Shown here piece by piece: positions 8,543-18,975 of a stretch of 64,000 bases of DNA. Position numbers and translations under genes: made by a program. Each line of letters starts with the position of its first letter. Position 1 is the stretch's first letter. This stretch comes from Fischerella muscicola PCC 7414. Its GTDB lineage: Bacteria > Cyanobacteriota > Cyanobacteriia > Cyanobacteriales > Nostocaceae. The stretch is from the NCBI RefSeq assembly GCF_000317205.1, contig NZ_AJLK01000109.1, positions 62,001 to 126,000 on the forward strand. Reading direction: 5' to 3'. The notes beneath the pieces are model-generated. The model saw nothing but the letters and a program-made list of their open reading frames with translations. It made no database searches and was not told where the DNA came from.

Positions 8543-9514
8543 ATGGTCAGTAGTGTGACAACAGACGTAGTTCCAGTAACAGTTCTCACTGGTTATTTGG
8601 GAGCAGGAAAAACAACTCTGCTCAATCGTATTCTCACCCACGAACACGGCAAGAAAGTGGCTGTGATTGTGAATGAATTTGGAGAAGTCGGTATTGATAA
8701 TCAATTAGTTATCGATACAGATGAAGAAATCTTTGAGATGAACAACGGCTGTATCTGCTGTACGGTGCGGGGCGATTTGATTCGCATCATCAGTAATTTG
8801 ATGAGACGCCGTCATAAATTTGACCATTTAGTCATTGAAACCACCGGGTTAGCTGATCCCGCACCAGTCATTCAGACATTTTTTGTCGATGAAGATATGC
8901 GTGAACAATTAGAACTGGATGCAGTGGTAACAGTGGTAGATGCTAAGCACATTTGGCAACATTGGGAAGCTGACGAAGCACAAGAACAGATTGCCTTTGC
9001 GGACGTTATCTTGTTGAATAAAACTGATTTGGTGACGCCGGATGTGTTAGATGAATTAGAAAGGCGAATTCGTGGGATGAATGCGATGGCAAAAATTTAC
9101 CGTACCCGCAATTCTGAAGTAGAAATGGATGCACTTTTAGGTGTGAAAGCCTTTGATTTAGACCGGGCTTTGGAAATTGATCCAGAATTTTTGGGAGAAG
9201 ATGCCCACGAACACGATGAAAGTGTTTATTCTGTGGCTTTAGTTGCCGAAGGCGCACTTGATGGAGAGAAACTAAACAACTGGCTAGGTAAGTTACTGCA
9301 AACTCAAGGGCCAGATATCTTTCGGATGAAGGGTATTTTAAATATCGCCGGAGAGGACGATCGCTTTGTCTTTCAAGGTGTGCATATGATCTTTGAAGGC
9401 AAACCAGATCGCCCCTGGAAAGAAGGCGAAACCCGTAAAAATGAACTAGTATTCATCGGTCGTAACCTAGATGAAGCCAAACTCAAACAAGATTTTCTCG
9501 CCTGCTTAGTTTAA
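8543..9514 (+). CDS. COG0523 (CobW/ZNG-like) GTP-binding metallochaperone
   Basis: This is a 323-residue G3E-family GTPase. Walker A is GYLGAGKTT (residues 17-25), the family metal motif is GCICC (69-73), ETTGLADPAP forms the switch region, and LLNKTDLV is the guanine-specificity loop. A CobW C-terminal domain follows from about residue 225. COG0523 proteins deliver metals, often zinc, to target enzymes. A Zur-like box upstream favours zinc over cobalt here. The acidic EDAHEHDES stretch near residue 220 adds possible metal ligands. The WD40 gene starts 148 bp downstream on the same strand and may be cotranscribed. Confidence 0.88.
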   Translation: MVSSVTTDVVPVTVLTGYLGAGKTTLLNRILTHEHGKKVAVIVNEFGEVGIDNQLVIDTDEEIFEMNNGCICCTVRGDLIRIISNLMRRRHKFDHLVIETTGLADPAPVIQTFFVDEDMREQLELDAVVTVVDAKHIWQHWEADEAQEQIAFADVILLNKTDLVTPDVLDELERRIRGMNAMAKIYRTRNSEVEMDALLGVKAFDLDRALEIDPEFLGEDAHEHDESVYSVALVAEGALDGEKLNNWLGKLLQTQGPDIFRMKGILNIAGEDDRFVFQGVHMIFEGKPDRPWKEGETRKNELVFIGRNLDEAKLKQDFLACLV

Positions 9515-9661
9515 AGGGGATCGGGGATCAGGGATCGGAATTGGGCATAGGGCATAAATATTTATTCTCCCCATCCCCCCATCTCCCCATCTCCCATCCC
9601 CACCCCCCATTGCCCCCAACCCCACAAAGTGGGGAACCCTAGCCCCCATCCCCCCATCAGC

Positions 9662-10741
9662 ATGAAACCATCAACTCTCAATTCCAAAGAATTTGACCAG
9701 TACTTTTCTGGAAGCCTTTCAGATTACGTGAGAGCGATCGCTTGGTCGCCCCAAGGTACAATGCTTGCTGCTGCTTCTGCTGCTGGGGAAGTAGCACTAT
9801 GGCAAAATGACAATTTAACAACTTTGCAAACTGGCAATGATTACTCTGTAGATTGCCTGGCTTTTTCCCATGATGGGCAATTCTTAGCCGTGGGCGGACA
9901 GAATGGTCTGGTCAAGATTTGGCAAGGAACAGAATTAATTGCTACTTTAGAAAATGCTCCAGCTTGGGTTGATCAACTAGCTTGGAGTCCCAACTCTCAC
10001 CAGTTAGCTTTTAGCTTGGGGCGGCGCGTGCAAGTCTGGAATGCTGATACTCGTGAGATTGTTGTGATTCTCAATTTTGAATCTTCATCAATATTGGGTA
10101 TTGATTGGCGTAGTGATGGCAAATACCTGGCCATTGGTGGTCATCAAGGTATTAAGGTGTGGAATTGCCAAGACTGGAACCAGGAACCATATACTTTGGA
10201 CATACCTTCTGTCAGTATTGCTATGGCATGGTCGCCTGATGGCAAGTATCTGGCTTCCGGCAACATGGATCGCACTATCACTGTAGTTGAAAGTCAGTTA
10301 CTAGTCTCTAGTAATGACCCCCAGCCTTGGGTGATGCGCGGCTTTCCCGGTAAGATTCGTAAAATCGCCTGGTCAGATATTGGCAATCAAAATGGTGTAC
10401 CGATATTGGCTTGCTGTAGCGTTGATGGTATTGTTGTTTGGGAAAAGTCGCAGGATGAGTCATTAGGTTGGGAAGCAACTGTATTAACCAACCATGTTGA
10501 TGTAATTAATGCGATCGCCTTTGCACCTTATCGTTTGCTTCTGGCTTCCGCAGGCGCTGATGGCTGGATTTGTCTATGGAAAGATGCCAAAAAAGTATCG
10601 CAAATTCTCACAGGCGCATCAGATGGCTTTTCGTGTCTAGCTTGGCATCCCCAAGGCAAGCTACTAGCTGCTGGTGGTAAAGAAGGCGAATTATTTATTT
10701 GGGCAAAAACATCACGTGGTCAAGGTTTTGGACGAGGCTAA
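9662..10741 (+). CDS. WD40 repeat protein
   Basis: The 359-residue protein is almost wholly WD40 repeats and should form one propeller of about seven blades. Repeats are visible as AIAWSPQGTMLAAASAAGEVALW, CLAFSHDGQFLAVGG..VKIW, AMAWSPDGKYLASGN and so on to CLAWHPQGKLLAAGG..LFIW. ATG 9662 is preferred over GTG 9629, because the extra 11 codons come from the CCCCATCCCC minisatellite. It has no signal peptide and no enzymatic domain, so it is probably a scaffold. It follows the COG0523 gene, which suggests a link to metal handling. Confidence 0.8.
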   Translation: MKPSTLNSKEFDQYFSGSLSDYVRAIAWSPQGTMLAAASAAGEVALWQNDNLTTLQTGNDYSVDCLAFSHDGQFLAVGGQNGLVKIWQGTELIATLENAPAWVDQLAWSPNSHQLAFSLGRRVQVWNADTREIVVILNFESSSILGIDWRSDGKYLAIGGHQGIKVWNCQDWNQEPYTLDIPSVSIAMAWSPDGKYLASGNMDRTITVVESQLLVSSNDPQPWVMRGFPGKIRKIAWSDIGNQNGVPILACCSVDGIVVWEKSQDESLGWEATVLTNHVDVINAIAFAPYRLLLASAGADGWICLWKDAKKVSQILTGASDGFSCLAWHPQGKLLAAGGKEGELFIWAKTSRGQGFGRG

Positions 10742-10823
10742 CAGCTAAAAGGAACAATTATTACTCATGACTAGTCGGTAAGGATTGGCTATGATATAGT
10801 CCTACTAGGGTTTTTTGTCAATT

Positions 10824-11099
10824 ATGAACATAATCAAACTAATTTTACTTGCTTGTCCTGTAGTCCTTGCTTGTATGCTGTTGGTAGCAAATCCGGCGGC
10901 TGCATCTCATCTCAACTCTATACCTGCTGTCACACAACAGGTAACTTTGGTATCTGCACAACCTGTTCACCAATGGGTTGCACCAAACTTATCTAGTGAC
11001 TCTCAAACCATCATCGATCAACTTGGTTGCAGTTGTGCTACCTGTGTGCAAGCCAAACTTCAGATGGAAGGCAAAGTATCACTTTCTGATTTGCTTTGA
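10824..11099 (+). CDS. small exported protein with C-terminal GCxCxxC motif (paralogue 2)
   Basis: This 91-residue protein has a signal peptide (MNIIKLILLACPVVLACML, cleavage probably after AAA near residue 28) and the C-terminal signature LGCSCATCVQAKLQMEGK. That signature matches the end of the 122-residue protein at 5809-6177 (GCxCxxC, then A, then QMxG). ATG 10824 is chosen over TTG 10815. Function is unknown. The shared signature makes both more likely to be real genes. A Cys-based metal or redox site outside the cytosol is a guess. Confidence 0.65.
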   Translation: MNIIKLILLACPVVLACMLLVANPAAASHLNSIPAVTQQVTLVSAQPVHQWVAPNLSSDSQTIIDQLGCSCATCVQAKLQMEGKVSLSDLL

Positions 11100-11759
11100 T
11101 CGAAGATAGAAAAGTGTAAGCCCATAGCTTTTGCCTATGGGGATAAGCCTGTAGGCGATTAAAATCGATATCAAACTTCTTTTTATAATTGAATATATAT
11201 ATTGTTTAATATCATATCCGTTTGAGGACTTATCATATCTGTGAAAGTCAGTAATTGGGAATGGGTAATAGGTAATTGAAAAAAACAATTACCTATTACC
11301 AACAAAAGCAACCATACTGTAATTAATTAGCCAGACTTAATATAATAGCTTTTAGCCTTTGCATCTTGACGTGAGATATCACTTTATGTAGCTGAGATTC
11401 CGGTGTTGCAAATTTGCGGTATGACTTGCTTTTCTCTGGCATATTTAAAATTCAGTTCTTGGCGTTTTGGCGGTTCATTATTCATACCCATTTTATGCAA
11501 TACTGAGATGACTGAGATATTTCCGAAATTGGCTTAATTCTAGTTGTATTCCTTATTAGAAAGCGAGATTTATATTTAACCTCTATACTCACTATCTGCC
11601 TTTTAAGACAGATTTGAGTATACCTTTTGATAGGTTGGCTAGATCCCCGACTTTTTAAAAAAGTCGGGGATCTGACCCTACTGTTAAACATCAAAAACTC
11701 GGTATTTATGATCGGGTTTTTGATGTGTAGTGAATTTACCAATTTATTTTTACTAAAAT
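11100..11759. other. gene-free region with a palindromic element
   Basis: I see no gene here. A CCCATAG/CTATGGG hairpin at about 11120-11141 could end transcription of the preceding gene. An AT-rich stretch follows, then a 33-bp near-perfect palindrome at 11641-11673. Minus-strand open frames here have no family features. Confidence 0.5.
11641..11673. repeat. 33-bp palindrome equal to joined ends of the 13.6-kb MITE
   Basis: AGATCCCCGACTTTTT (11641-11656) and its exact complement (11658-11673) flank one base. The same CCCCGACTTTT sequence forms the outer ends of the inverted-repeat element at 13610-13787, so this looks like its two termini brought together without the interior. Confidence 0.8.
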
Positions 11760-12299
11760 ATGACTAAGTTTGATAAATTTAACTTACAAAAAATCATTAT
11801 TCTTGGATTAATTGTAATTGGTGGTGTTGCAGTATTTGGCAATCGCACTGCGTTATCGAATTATTCTAATAATCAACTAGAATTGCCAAAACAAAAGTGG
11901 AATCAGCAGGCAGTAAAACATTATCGTTTGCTTCTGAAATATTCTCATTTTAATTGTCAGCAAGATTTGGAAATTAAAGATGAGAAAATAGTCACAGTTA
12001 GACAAAATACTTGTGAAACAATACCTGGAAAAACGGTTACTGATTTATTTGGAAAAATAGAATCTTTAGCAGATGGTAAAGAATGCGGTCCAAATGGTTG
12101 TGGATGTGACGGACCTTTAGGTGTAAACGCGATTTACGATGCCAAATTTGGATATCCGCGTCACATGGAAATCAAATTACAACCAGAAAAGCGTTGGCAG
12201 TATTTCGAGTATTGGCAAGGCTTTGTTACACAGAATTATTGTACTTTGATTGGCTTCAATAACCAAAAGATTACTGTTGTTATGAATCCTATTCAATAA
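11760..12299 (+). CDS. membrane-anchored DUF6174-like protein
   Basis: This is a 179-residue protein with an N-terminal membrane anchor or signal (IIILGLIVIGGVAVFG). The rest resembles DUF6174: KWNQQAVKHYRLLLKYS, then CQQDLEIKDEKIVTV, TVTDLFGKIE and AIYDAKFGYPRHMEI. Several Cys are spaced through it, including a GPNGCGCDGPLG loop, consistent with disulfides in an extracytoplasmic protein. Function is unknown. It stands alone, with a repeat-rich region before it and a CCTCAGTAA/TTACTGAGG hairpin about 110 bp after it. Confidence 0.65.
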   Translation: MTKFDKFNLQKIIILGLIVIGGVAVFGNRTALSNYSNNQLELPKQKWNQQAVKHYRLLLKYSHFNCQQDLEIKDEKIVTVRQNTCETIPGKTVTDLFGKIESLADGKECGPNGCGCDGPLGVNAIYDAKFGYPRHMEIKLQPEKRWQYFEYWQGFVTQNYCTLIGFNNQKITVVMNPIQ

Positions 12300-12408
12300 A
12301 TTGTGAAGGGACAGGTTGAGATACTTGCAACAAAATTTAGGAATCATATCAAATCTGTTGGCGAATAATACCAATATTACTGACAGTGTTTGCCTTAAAA
12401 GACACAAA

Positions 12409-12430
12409 CCTCAGTAAAGACTTACTGAGG
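12409..12430. other. hairpin downstream of the DUF6174-like gene
   Basis: A 9-bp perfect stem (CCTCAGTAA/TTACTGAGG) with a 4-nt loop. No U-tract follows on either strand, so it is not a convincing intrinsic terminator. Confidence 0.4.
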
Positions 12431-12512
12431 CTATAGAGGATTGGTTAAATAGATCCGACAACTAGGAAATGATTAAAAGGCAAAATTTGAAGTTAGAACA
12501 ACAGAAAATGTC

Positions 12513-12827
12513 TTAACGACCATAGTAGTAGTAGTCATCATCACGATCGCGACGGTAGTAGTAGTCATCATCATAGCGATCGCGGCGATAATAGCCATCA
12601 CGGCCACGACGGTAGTAGTCGTCGTTATAATCTTCGTTGTTTATTTGAATTTGCTCTTGGTAGCTGCGAGTTTCCGAAGTTTGCACATTAGTACCACCAT
12701 TGATAGCAGCACCATTTTGATAAGTTGTTTGCTCATTGTATTGTTCTTGGTCGCCAGCAAAAGCAGCAACCGGAGCAATAAGAATTGTAGCAGCTACTAG
12801 ACTAAAGGCTAAGGGTTTGTTCAGCAT
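12513..12827 (-). CDS. exported Tyr/Asp/Arg-rich protein
   Basis: The 104-residue product starts at ATG 12827, which puts a standard signal peptide at the N-terminus (MLNKPLAFSLVAATILIAP, cleavage near AFAGD). The mature half is low complexity. The last 35 residues repeat DDDYYYRRDR-type units, so the tail is dense in Tyr, Asp and Arg. Such tails are seen in surface and cell-envelope proteins of cyanobacteria, but no function is known. The 3' end is repetitive at DNA level (CGATCGCGACGGTAGTAG units). Confidence 0.6.
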   Translation of the reverse strand: MLNKPLAFSLVAATILIAPVAAFAGDQEQYNEQTTYQNGAAINGGTNVQTSETRSYQEQIQINNEDYNDDYYRRGRDGYYRRDRYDDDYYYRRDRDDDYYYYGR

Positions 12828-13341
12828 ATTTTCAGACCTCATCAGTCGTATGTTGCTGGAATTAAAGATGTCGTTGCAAACTAAGGAATTATTTGGCGGA
12901 TACCCAAAGATTCAACAACATCTCATGCCTTAATTAAATAGTAGCTATTTTGGGAAAATGTTGGAGAAAAATCACCAATTGTTAACAGATAAAAACGCTT
13001 GCACAGGTGCGATCGCATGTTTTCAAGCGCAGAGAACGCAAAGGAAAACTTCTTGTCTAAGCAAATAAGATACAAGGGTGTCCTGTCCTCCTTGTCCCCC
13101 TTGTCTGTCTATACTAAAAATGAATCCACCCTTTCTCTGTGTCGATGAATAGCAACGCAAACGTCAAAAAAATCTTGATAGCGTTGCAAATCCTCGCAAC
13201 TTCCTCATTAGTAAAATTCTTTTTAAAAATTACCTTAATATATAGATAGGGTTTCTATAAATAGTTGCATAGTTATCTTTTCATGCCCTCGGTGTCTTTT
13301 ATTACATAACCGTCTGGCTTCAAACAAGAAAGCTCTCACTT

Positions 13342-13551
13342 GAAACGAGAAAATTGTGGTTTTGAGCTTGAATGTTGTTGGTTGAAACTAGAAACTTGTC
13401 GTTTGAAGCTTGGATGTTGTTGGTTGAAACGAGAAAATTGTGGTTTTGAGCTTGAATGTTGTTAATTGAAACTAAAAACTTGTCGTTTGAAGCTTGGATG
13501 TTGTTGGTTGAAACGAGAAAATTGTGGTTTTGAGCTTGAATGTTCTTAGTT
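13342..13551. repeat. tandem array of 42-bp units in an 84-bp higher-order pattern
   Basis: Five contiguous 42-bp units start at 13342, 13384, 13426, 13468 and 13510, followed by a partial one. Two unit types alternate: A begins GAAACGAGAAAATTGTGG and B begins GAAACTAGAAACTTGTCG. Both end near GAATGTTGTTGGTT or GGATGTTGTTGGTT. The order is A-B-A-B-A, so the true period is 84 bp. There are no unique spacers, so it is not CRISPR. Confidence 0.9.
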
Positions 13552-13609
13552 TAAACGAGAACATTATCGATTAACTCTTCAAAATCAGCGATCGCAACAC
13601 TCTTGAGAA

Positions 13610-13787
13610 CCCCGACTTTTTGGAAGATGCAGCTGGCGAATGGTGGGTCTGACCCCTCGTTCACCCACAAATTGGTTTGTACCAGACGCGCCACCTCTCG
13701 TCTGGTACATCTATTGGGATAACGAAAAATTGTTCAATGAGGGGTGACACCCCTGATTCGCCAGCTGTATCTTTGGAAAAGTCGGGG
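13610..13787. mobile_element. MITE-like element with 32-bp terminal inverted repeats
   Basis: The left end (13610-13641) and the right end (13756-13787) are inverted repeats identical at 28 of 32 positions, from CCCCGACTTTT to CAGCTGGCGAAT. Inside lies a perfect 10-bp hairpin (GTACCAGACG at 13679-13688, CGTCTGGTAC at 13699-13708) and a GACCCCTC/GAGGGGT pair. It has no coding capacity. A related GTACCAGACG hairpin is at 51430-51459. Confidence 0.75.
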
Positions 13788-13803
13788 ATCTATTTCAGGG
13801 AAT

Positions 13804-15588
13804 CTACTTCACACTCTTAAACCACTCGACAATTCCATCAGCTACAGCTTTTGCTAATTTCTTCTGTTCTTTCTCATCCGTCACCCATTCAAATTCATCG
13901 GGGTTACTCATAAAACCCAACTCTAATAATATTGATGGCGCACTCGCTGGACGCGTCAGCGCTAAGTTATCCCAAAACACACCGTAGGAAGGCCGTTTTC
14001 TGGCTTTAACTAAATAATTCTGCATAAATATTGCTAAGTCGTGCGCTTGGGGATGATACCAAAAAGTTGCTACCCCCTTGGTGTTTTCGGCGTCGCCATC
14101 GTCGGGAAGAGAGTTGTAATGGATGGAAATAGAGATTGCTGGTTCTTCTCTATCTATGATTGCTTGGCGATCGCTAAGTGAAACTTCTTTGTCATCTTCT
14201 CGTGTCATCACCACTGTCGCGCCTCGCTTGATCAATTCATCCCGCACTAATTTTGATACTGTTAAATTCACATCTTTTTCTAAGTAGCCATTTGGTCCTC
14301 TTGCACCAGGTTCTTTGCCACCGTGTCCTGGATCTAGTAATATCTTGATTCCTGATAAAGGCTTTTGTTTGCTATTGCGAATGGGAGAGTGACGTAGACT
14401 CAATACCAAGCTTGTACCTTCGTATCTCAGCTTGTATCCCCACTGTTGACTTTTTTTGAGGTTGAAGGTGTATTGTAACTGTTCTGGCTTCACCTGCTGC
14501 CAATCTAGGCGAGAAATTAGGGGGTTATCGTCCAAGCGAATAATATCAGTTTGAGCAGTGGTATTGTAGAGAGTGAGAGTAAAAGTTTTATCTCCTTGTT
14601 GTACGCTCACCGGGACGGGAACTTGCAGAGGAAAAACCATCTCTGTCATGTTAGGCAGCGGACGATAACCAACACTACGAATGATTGAGTGGGGAGGAAC
14701 AGCCCCTGGTATAATAGTGGTTTCCTTACTATTGATCCAACCGCCATAGTCCAAGCGCAACCATTCTCCTTCCCTAGCTGTGACTGCTGCACGTGTACTT
14801 TTGGGTAGCGGCGTTAGTCGAGAATAATCTGTACTCGGGCCAGTACGAGTAACACCAGCATCGGCTGTGACTTCTACTACTGGCAATTTTGCTGGTGAGA
14901 GGATAGTGATTTTTCCTGTTCCTTCCTGATTTATCGTTTTGCCATTAAGTGTCAGTTGAAACTGAGGTTTACCCAAATCTACTTCGTTGGTGTTGTCTGA
15001 AACTGTAGTACATCCCTCGTATTTGCTAGCACTACGGTTAACAGAAGGTTGATTTCGTCCTGTCAGTGCTGCCAAATTGCTTGGTAGTTGTGCTTGTTGG
15101 GGTTGGGGCGAGAGGGAAATTGTTTGATTACCTAGTTTTACAGAGACACTGGCGTTGGGAGTGGCGATCGCACTAAAACAAATTAGTTCCCCTGGAAGTC
15201 TAGCAATGTCAACTGCTGGAGTCAAAGAATCTTTGGCAAAGGCTAAACCCTGTGGTATTTCCGGTTGGGTAGCTAGCCTTGTTACCTGAATCTGAATTGT
15301 TTGTTTTTGGTAGTTGAAATTAAAAGTATTTTCTCCCACCTGTAAAGGTAAACTAGGGGCAAAATGGCCAGACTGACTGCGCCTGATTGCTTTACCATTG
15401 ATTAAAACCTGTCCGGAAGCGGGGGCTGTACCAAGGAAAAAAATACGATCAGCACTAGTTTCGTGATTTGGGGGAGGATAAACAACCCGCAAATAGGGAT
15501 ATGGCTGTTGTGCCGAGACAACTACGGAGGAAGCGACTATAAAGCCTAATATTAAAAATCCTAAAAGTGATTTCACGCCAAAATACAT
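13804..15588 (-). CDS. N-acetylmuramoyl-L-alanine amidase (Amidase_3) with SH3-like region
   Basis: This is a 594-residue exported zinc amidase that cuts the bond between N-acetylmuramate and L-Ala in peptidoglycan. The signal peptide covers the first 26 residues (ending VVSAQ). The N-terminal half has beta-rich regions that probably bind the wall: a PPNHETSADRIFFLGTAP segment, then an SH3b-like part around TADAGVTRTGPSTDYSRL and GWINSKE. The C-terminal catalytic domain begins at about residue 410. Its zinc and catalytic residues are DPGHGG (His), YLEKDVNL (Glu), SIHYNS (His) and LELGFM (Glu). Related AmiC enzymes act at septa and open channels between filament cells. It converges with no neighbour. 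Confidence 0.9.
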   Translation of the reverse strand: MYFGVKSLLGFLILGFIVASSVVVSAQQPYPYLRVVYPPPNHETSADRIFFLGTAPASGQVLINGKAIRRSQSGHFAPSLPLQVGENTFNFNYQKQTIQIQVTRLATQPEIPQGLAFAKDSLTPAVDIARLPGELICFSAIATPNASVSVKLGNQTISLSPQPQQAQLPSNLAALTGRNQPSVNRSASKYEGCTTVSDNTNEVDLGKPQFQLTLNGKTINQEGTGKITILSPAKLPVVEVTADAGVTRTGPSTDYSRLTPLPKSTRAAVTAREGEWLRLDYGGWINSKETTIIPGAVPPHSIIRSVGYRPLPNMTEMVFPLQVPVPVSVQQGDKTFTLTLYNTTAQTDIIRLDDNPLISRLDWQQVKPEQLQYTFNLKKSQQWGYKLRYEGTSLVLSLRHSPIRNSKQKPLSGIKILLDPGHGGKEPGARGPNGYLEKDVNLTVSKLVRDELIKRGATVVMTREDDKEVSLSDRQAIIDREEPAISISIHYNSLPDDGDAENTKGVATFWYHPQAHDLAIFMQNYLVKARKRPSYGVFWDNLALTRPASAPSILLELGFMSNPDEFEWVTDEKEQKKLAKAVADGIVEWFKSVK

Positions 15589-15658
15589 TAAGATTCACAA
15601 CAACTACTGTGGCAAAATGACCAAGAAAGAAGGCAGAAGGATGATGCAGTTGTCAGTT

Positions 15659-17390
<1,732 letters not shown>

Positions 17391-17522
17391 ATTTCTTTAC
17401 AATCAGTCGTTATTTTCCAGAGAATTCACGCAAAACTTTCTGGCAGATGAAGATTTATACTCTCCTAAGAGGGTGCTGTACAGCAATATGCTCCTGATAT
17501 ATTCCCCATGTAAGGAGACTTT

Positions 17523-17948
17523 GTGGCGTACTGGGTAAAAATTAGTTACGAGAGGAAAGAATATGTGGTCAATTTTGAACGCGTAAGTGCCTTTTGTTAT
17601 GAGCAAAACGGTAGGGTAACATTTTGGCTACCTGATTGTGCTATCCCGATAGTGATCAATCCTCAAAGTAACCAGCAAGACTACCAAAAAATTTTAGAGT
17701 ATATTCAATACGTCACCGAAGCAGAGTTAGAAAATAGCTACTGGGTAAAAATCTACTACGAGAGAAACGAGTATGTAATTAACCTCAACTGTATCAGTTC
17801 TTTTTGTTATGAACCGCCGAATGGCAGAATCACATTTTGGCTACCAGACGGCATTATTCCAATTATTATTAATCCAGTCAGTAACCCAGAATCTTACGAG
17901 AAAGTTGTGAACCACATTCAAAAGACAACTGGGCATTTTTTGCAATGA
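17523..17948 (+). CDS. tandemly duplicated small-domain protein, function unknown
   Basis: This is a 141-residue protein made of two copies of one domain of about 65 residues. Copy 1 runs YWVKISYERKEYVVNF..RVTFWLPDCAIPIVINPQSN and copy 2 runs YWVKIYYERNEYVINL..RITFWLPDGIIPIIINPVSN. Each copy looks beta-rich. The start is GTG at 17523, supported by AAGGAG upstream (17512-17517); there is no ATG. No catalytic residues, signal or membrane segments are seen, and I do not recognise the family. It is 132 bp downstream of pyrG. Confidence 0.65.
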   Translation: MAYWVKISYERKEYVVNFERVSAFCYEQNGRVTFWLPDCAIPIVINPQSNQQDYQKILEYIQYVTEAELENSYWVKIYYERNEYVINLNCISSFCYEPPNGRITFWLPDGIIPIIINPVSNPESYEKVVNHIQKTTGHFLQ

Positions 17949-18342
17949 ATTAAGGCAGAGGGCAGGAGGCAGAGGGCAGGAGGGAAGAAAGTTTATAATG
18001 TCCAATGCCACTGGCTTTCAAGCTCCTAAATTCATTGAACAAAGAAGGAAATATGTATTTCCAGACGTTGGCGCAAGAAATACTGCGTCCGTCAAACTTA
18101 CCCCTAAATGCGTCTTATACAATTTCACAAAATTCTTGATACAAATTGTCCCCCCTGTCTTCCTTGTCCCCCTTGTCCTCCTTGTCCCCCTTGTGCCCCC
18201 AGTCGCCAAATGTATCAGACTCATAGTGAAACGGTATTATGGGGGTGTTTCCTTCTGCTTTCTGCCCTCTGCCACGGCGTTCCTTGAACGCGAACCGCAG
18301 CTTTGCAAAGAGCGCCTCCTCTGCCTTCTGCCTTCTGCCTTC
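17949..18342. other. gap with pyrimidine-rich tandem repeats
   Basis: The stretch contains GGCAGAGGGCAGGAGG runs near 17953-17985 and a CTTGTCCCC tandem near 18150-18190. An open frame from 18001 spans this but changes to pure repeat translation after about 40 codons, so I do not call a gene. Confidence 0.5.
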
Positions 18343-18975
18343 TTAAGAGTGCAATCTTTTCTCCAACCAACCTATACCCAAATCAGCAACTAAAGCAATG
18401 ATTGCCGCCGGAATCGCACCTGCTAAGATTAATTGATTATTGACTGTACTGATGCCGCGAAAAATCAACTCACCCAAACCACCCGCACCGATAGCAGCAG
18501 CAATAGTGGCAACACCTATACTGATTACCATTGCTACTCGCACCCCAGCTAAAATTACTCCCATCGCCAAAGGAATCTCTACCTGTAACAGCAGCTGTCT
18601 ATCTGTCATTCCCATACCGCGCCCTGCTTCTCGAATCGCTGGATCGGCGCCAGTAATTCCAGTGTAAGTATTGCGAATTATTGGTAGCAAAGAATATAAA
18701 GCCAAGGCAAAAATAGCAGGATTAGCACCAATCCCACCAATAAACGGTACAGGGATGAGTAAGCCAAATAACGCCAAGCTGGGAATAGTTTGGAAAATAT
18801 TGGCAACACCCAAAATCGGTTGACGCAGAGATTTTTGCCGGGTGATTAATATCCCTAGTGGAATACCGATCGCGATCGCAATGCTAATAGCGATCGCCAC
18901 TAATAACAAGTGTTCTAAAGTGCGTTCCCAGATTTCCGGCGCATATTTGATAAAAAAAAAGTCATTAAAGTTCAT
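18343..18975 (-). CDS. ABC transporter permease, osmoprotectant (OpuB/ProW) type
   Basis: This is a 210-residue inner-membrane permease with about five helices, of the BPD_transp_1 family used for glycine betaine, choline or similar solutes. IAIGIPLGILITRQK, LALFGLLIPVPFIGGIGANPAIFAL and the coupling-loop signature EAGRGMGMTDRQLLLQVEIPLAMGVILAG mark the family. ATG 18975 is preferred because it forms an ATGA overlap with the stop of the ATPase gene; ATG 18993 is possible. No substrate-binding protein or second permease is next to it in this window, so the transporter is incomplete here. Confidence 0.85.
   Translation of the reverse strand: MNFNDFFFIKYAPEIWERTLEHLLLVAIAISIAIAIGIPLGILITRQKSLRQPILGVANIFQTIPSLALFGLLIPVPFIGGIGANPAIFALALYSLLPIIRNTYTGITGADPAIREAGRGMGMTDRQLLLQVEIPLAMGVILAGVRVAMVISIGVATIAAAIGAGGLGELIFRGISTVNNQLILAGAIPAAIIALVADLGIGWLEKRLHS

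Larger units (their letters stand above)
12828..13803. other. long repeat-rich intergenic region
   Basis: I find no gene in this 976-bp gap. It contains a CTTGTCCCC pyrimidine run near 13080, a five-copy 42-bp tandem array (13342-13551) and an inverted-repeat element (13610-13787). The array has a short open frame of 14-residue Cys-rich repeats but no start or ribosome site. Confidence 0.6.

Noticed and set aside
13310-13470. Open frame of 14-residue Cys-rich repeats in the 42-bp array
   Set aside because: No start codon or ribosome site and it stops within the third unit; the openness follows from the 42-bp period being a multiple of three.
13342-13551. Possible CRISPR array
   Set aside because: Units are contiguous with no unique spacers and alternate between two types; no cas gene nearby.
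17998-18393. 131-codon open frame
   Set aside because: After about 40 codons it is translated CTTGTCCCC repeat, and it overlaps the end of the permease gene.
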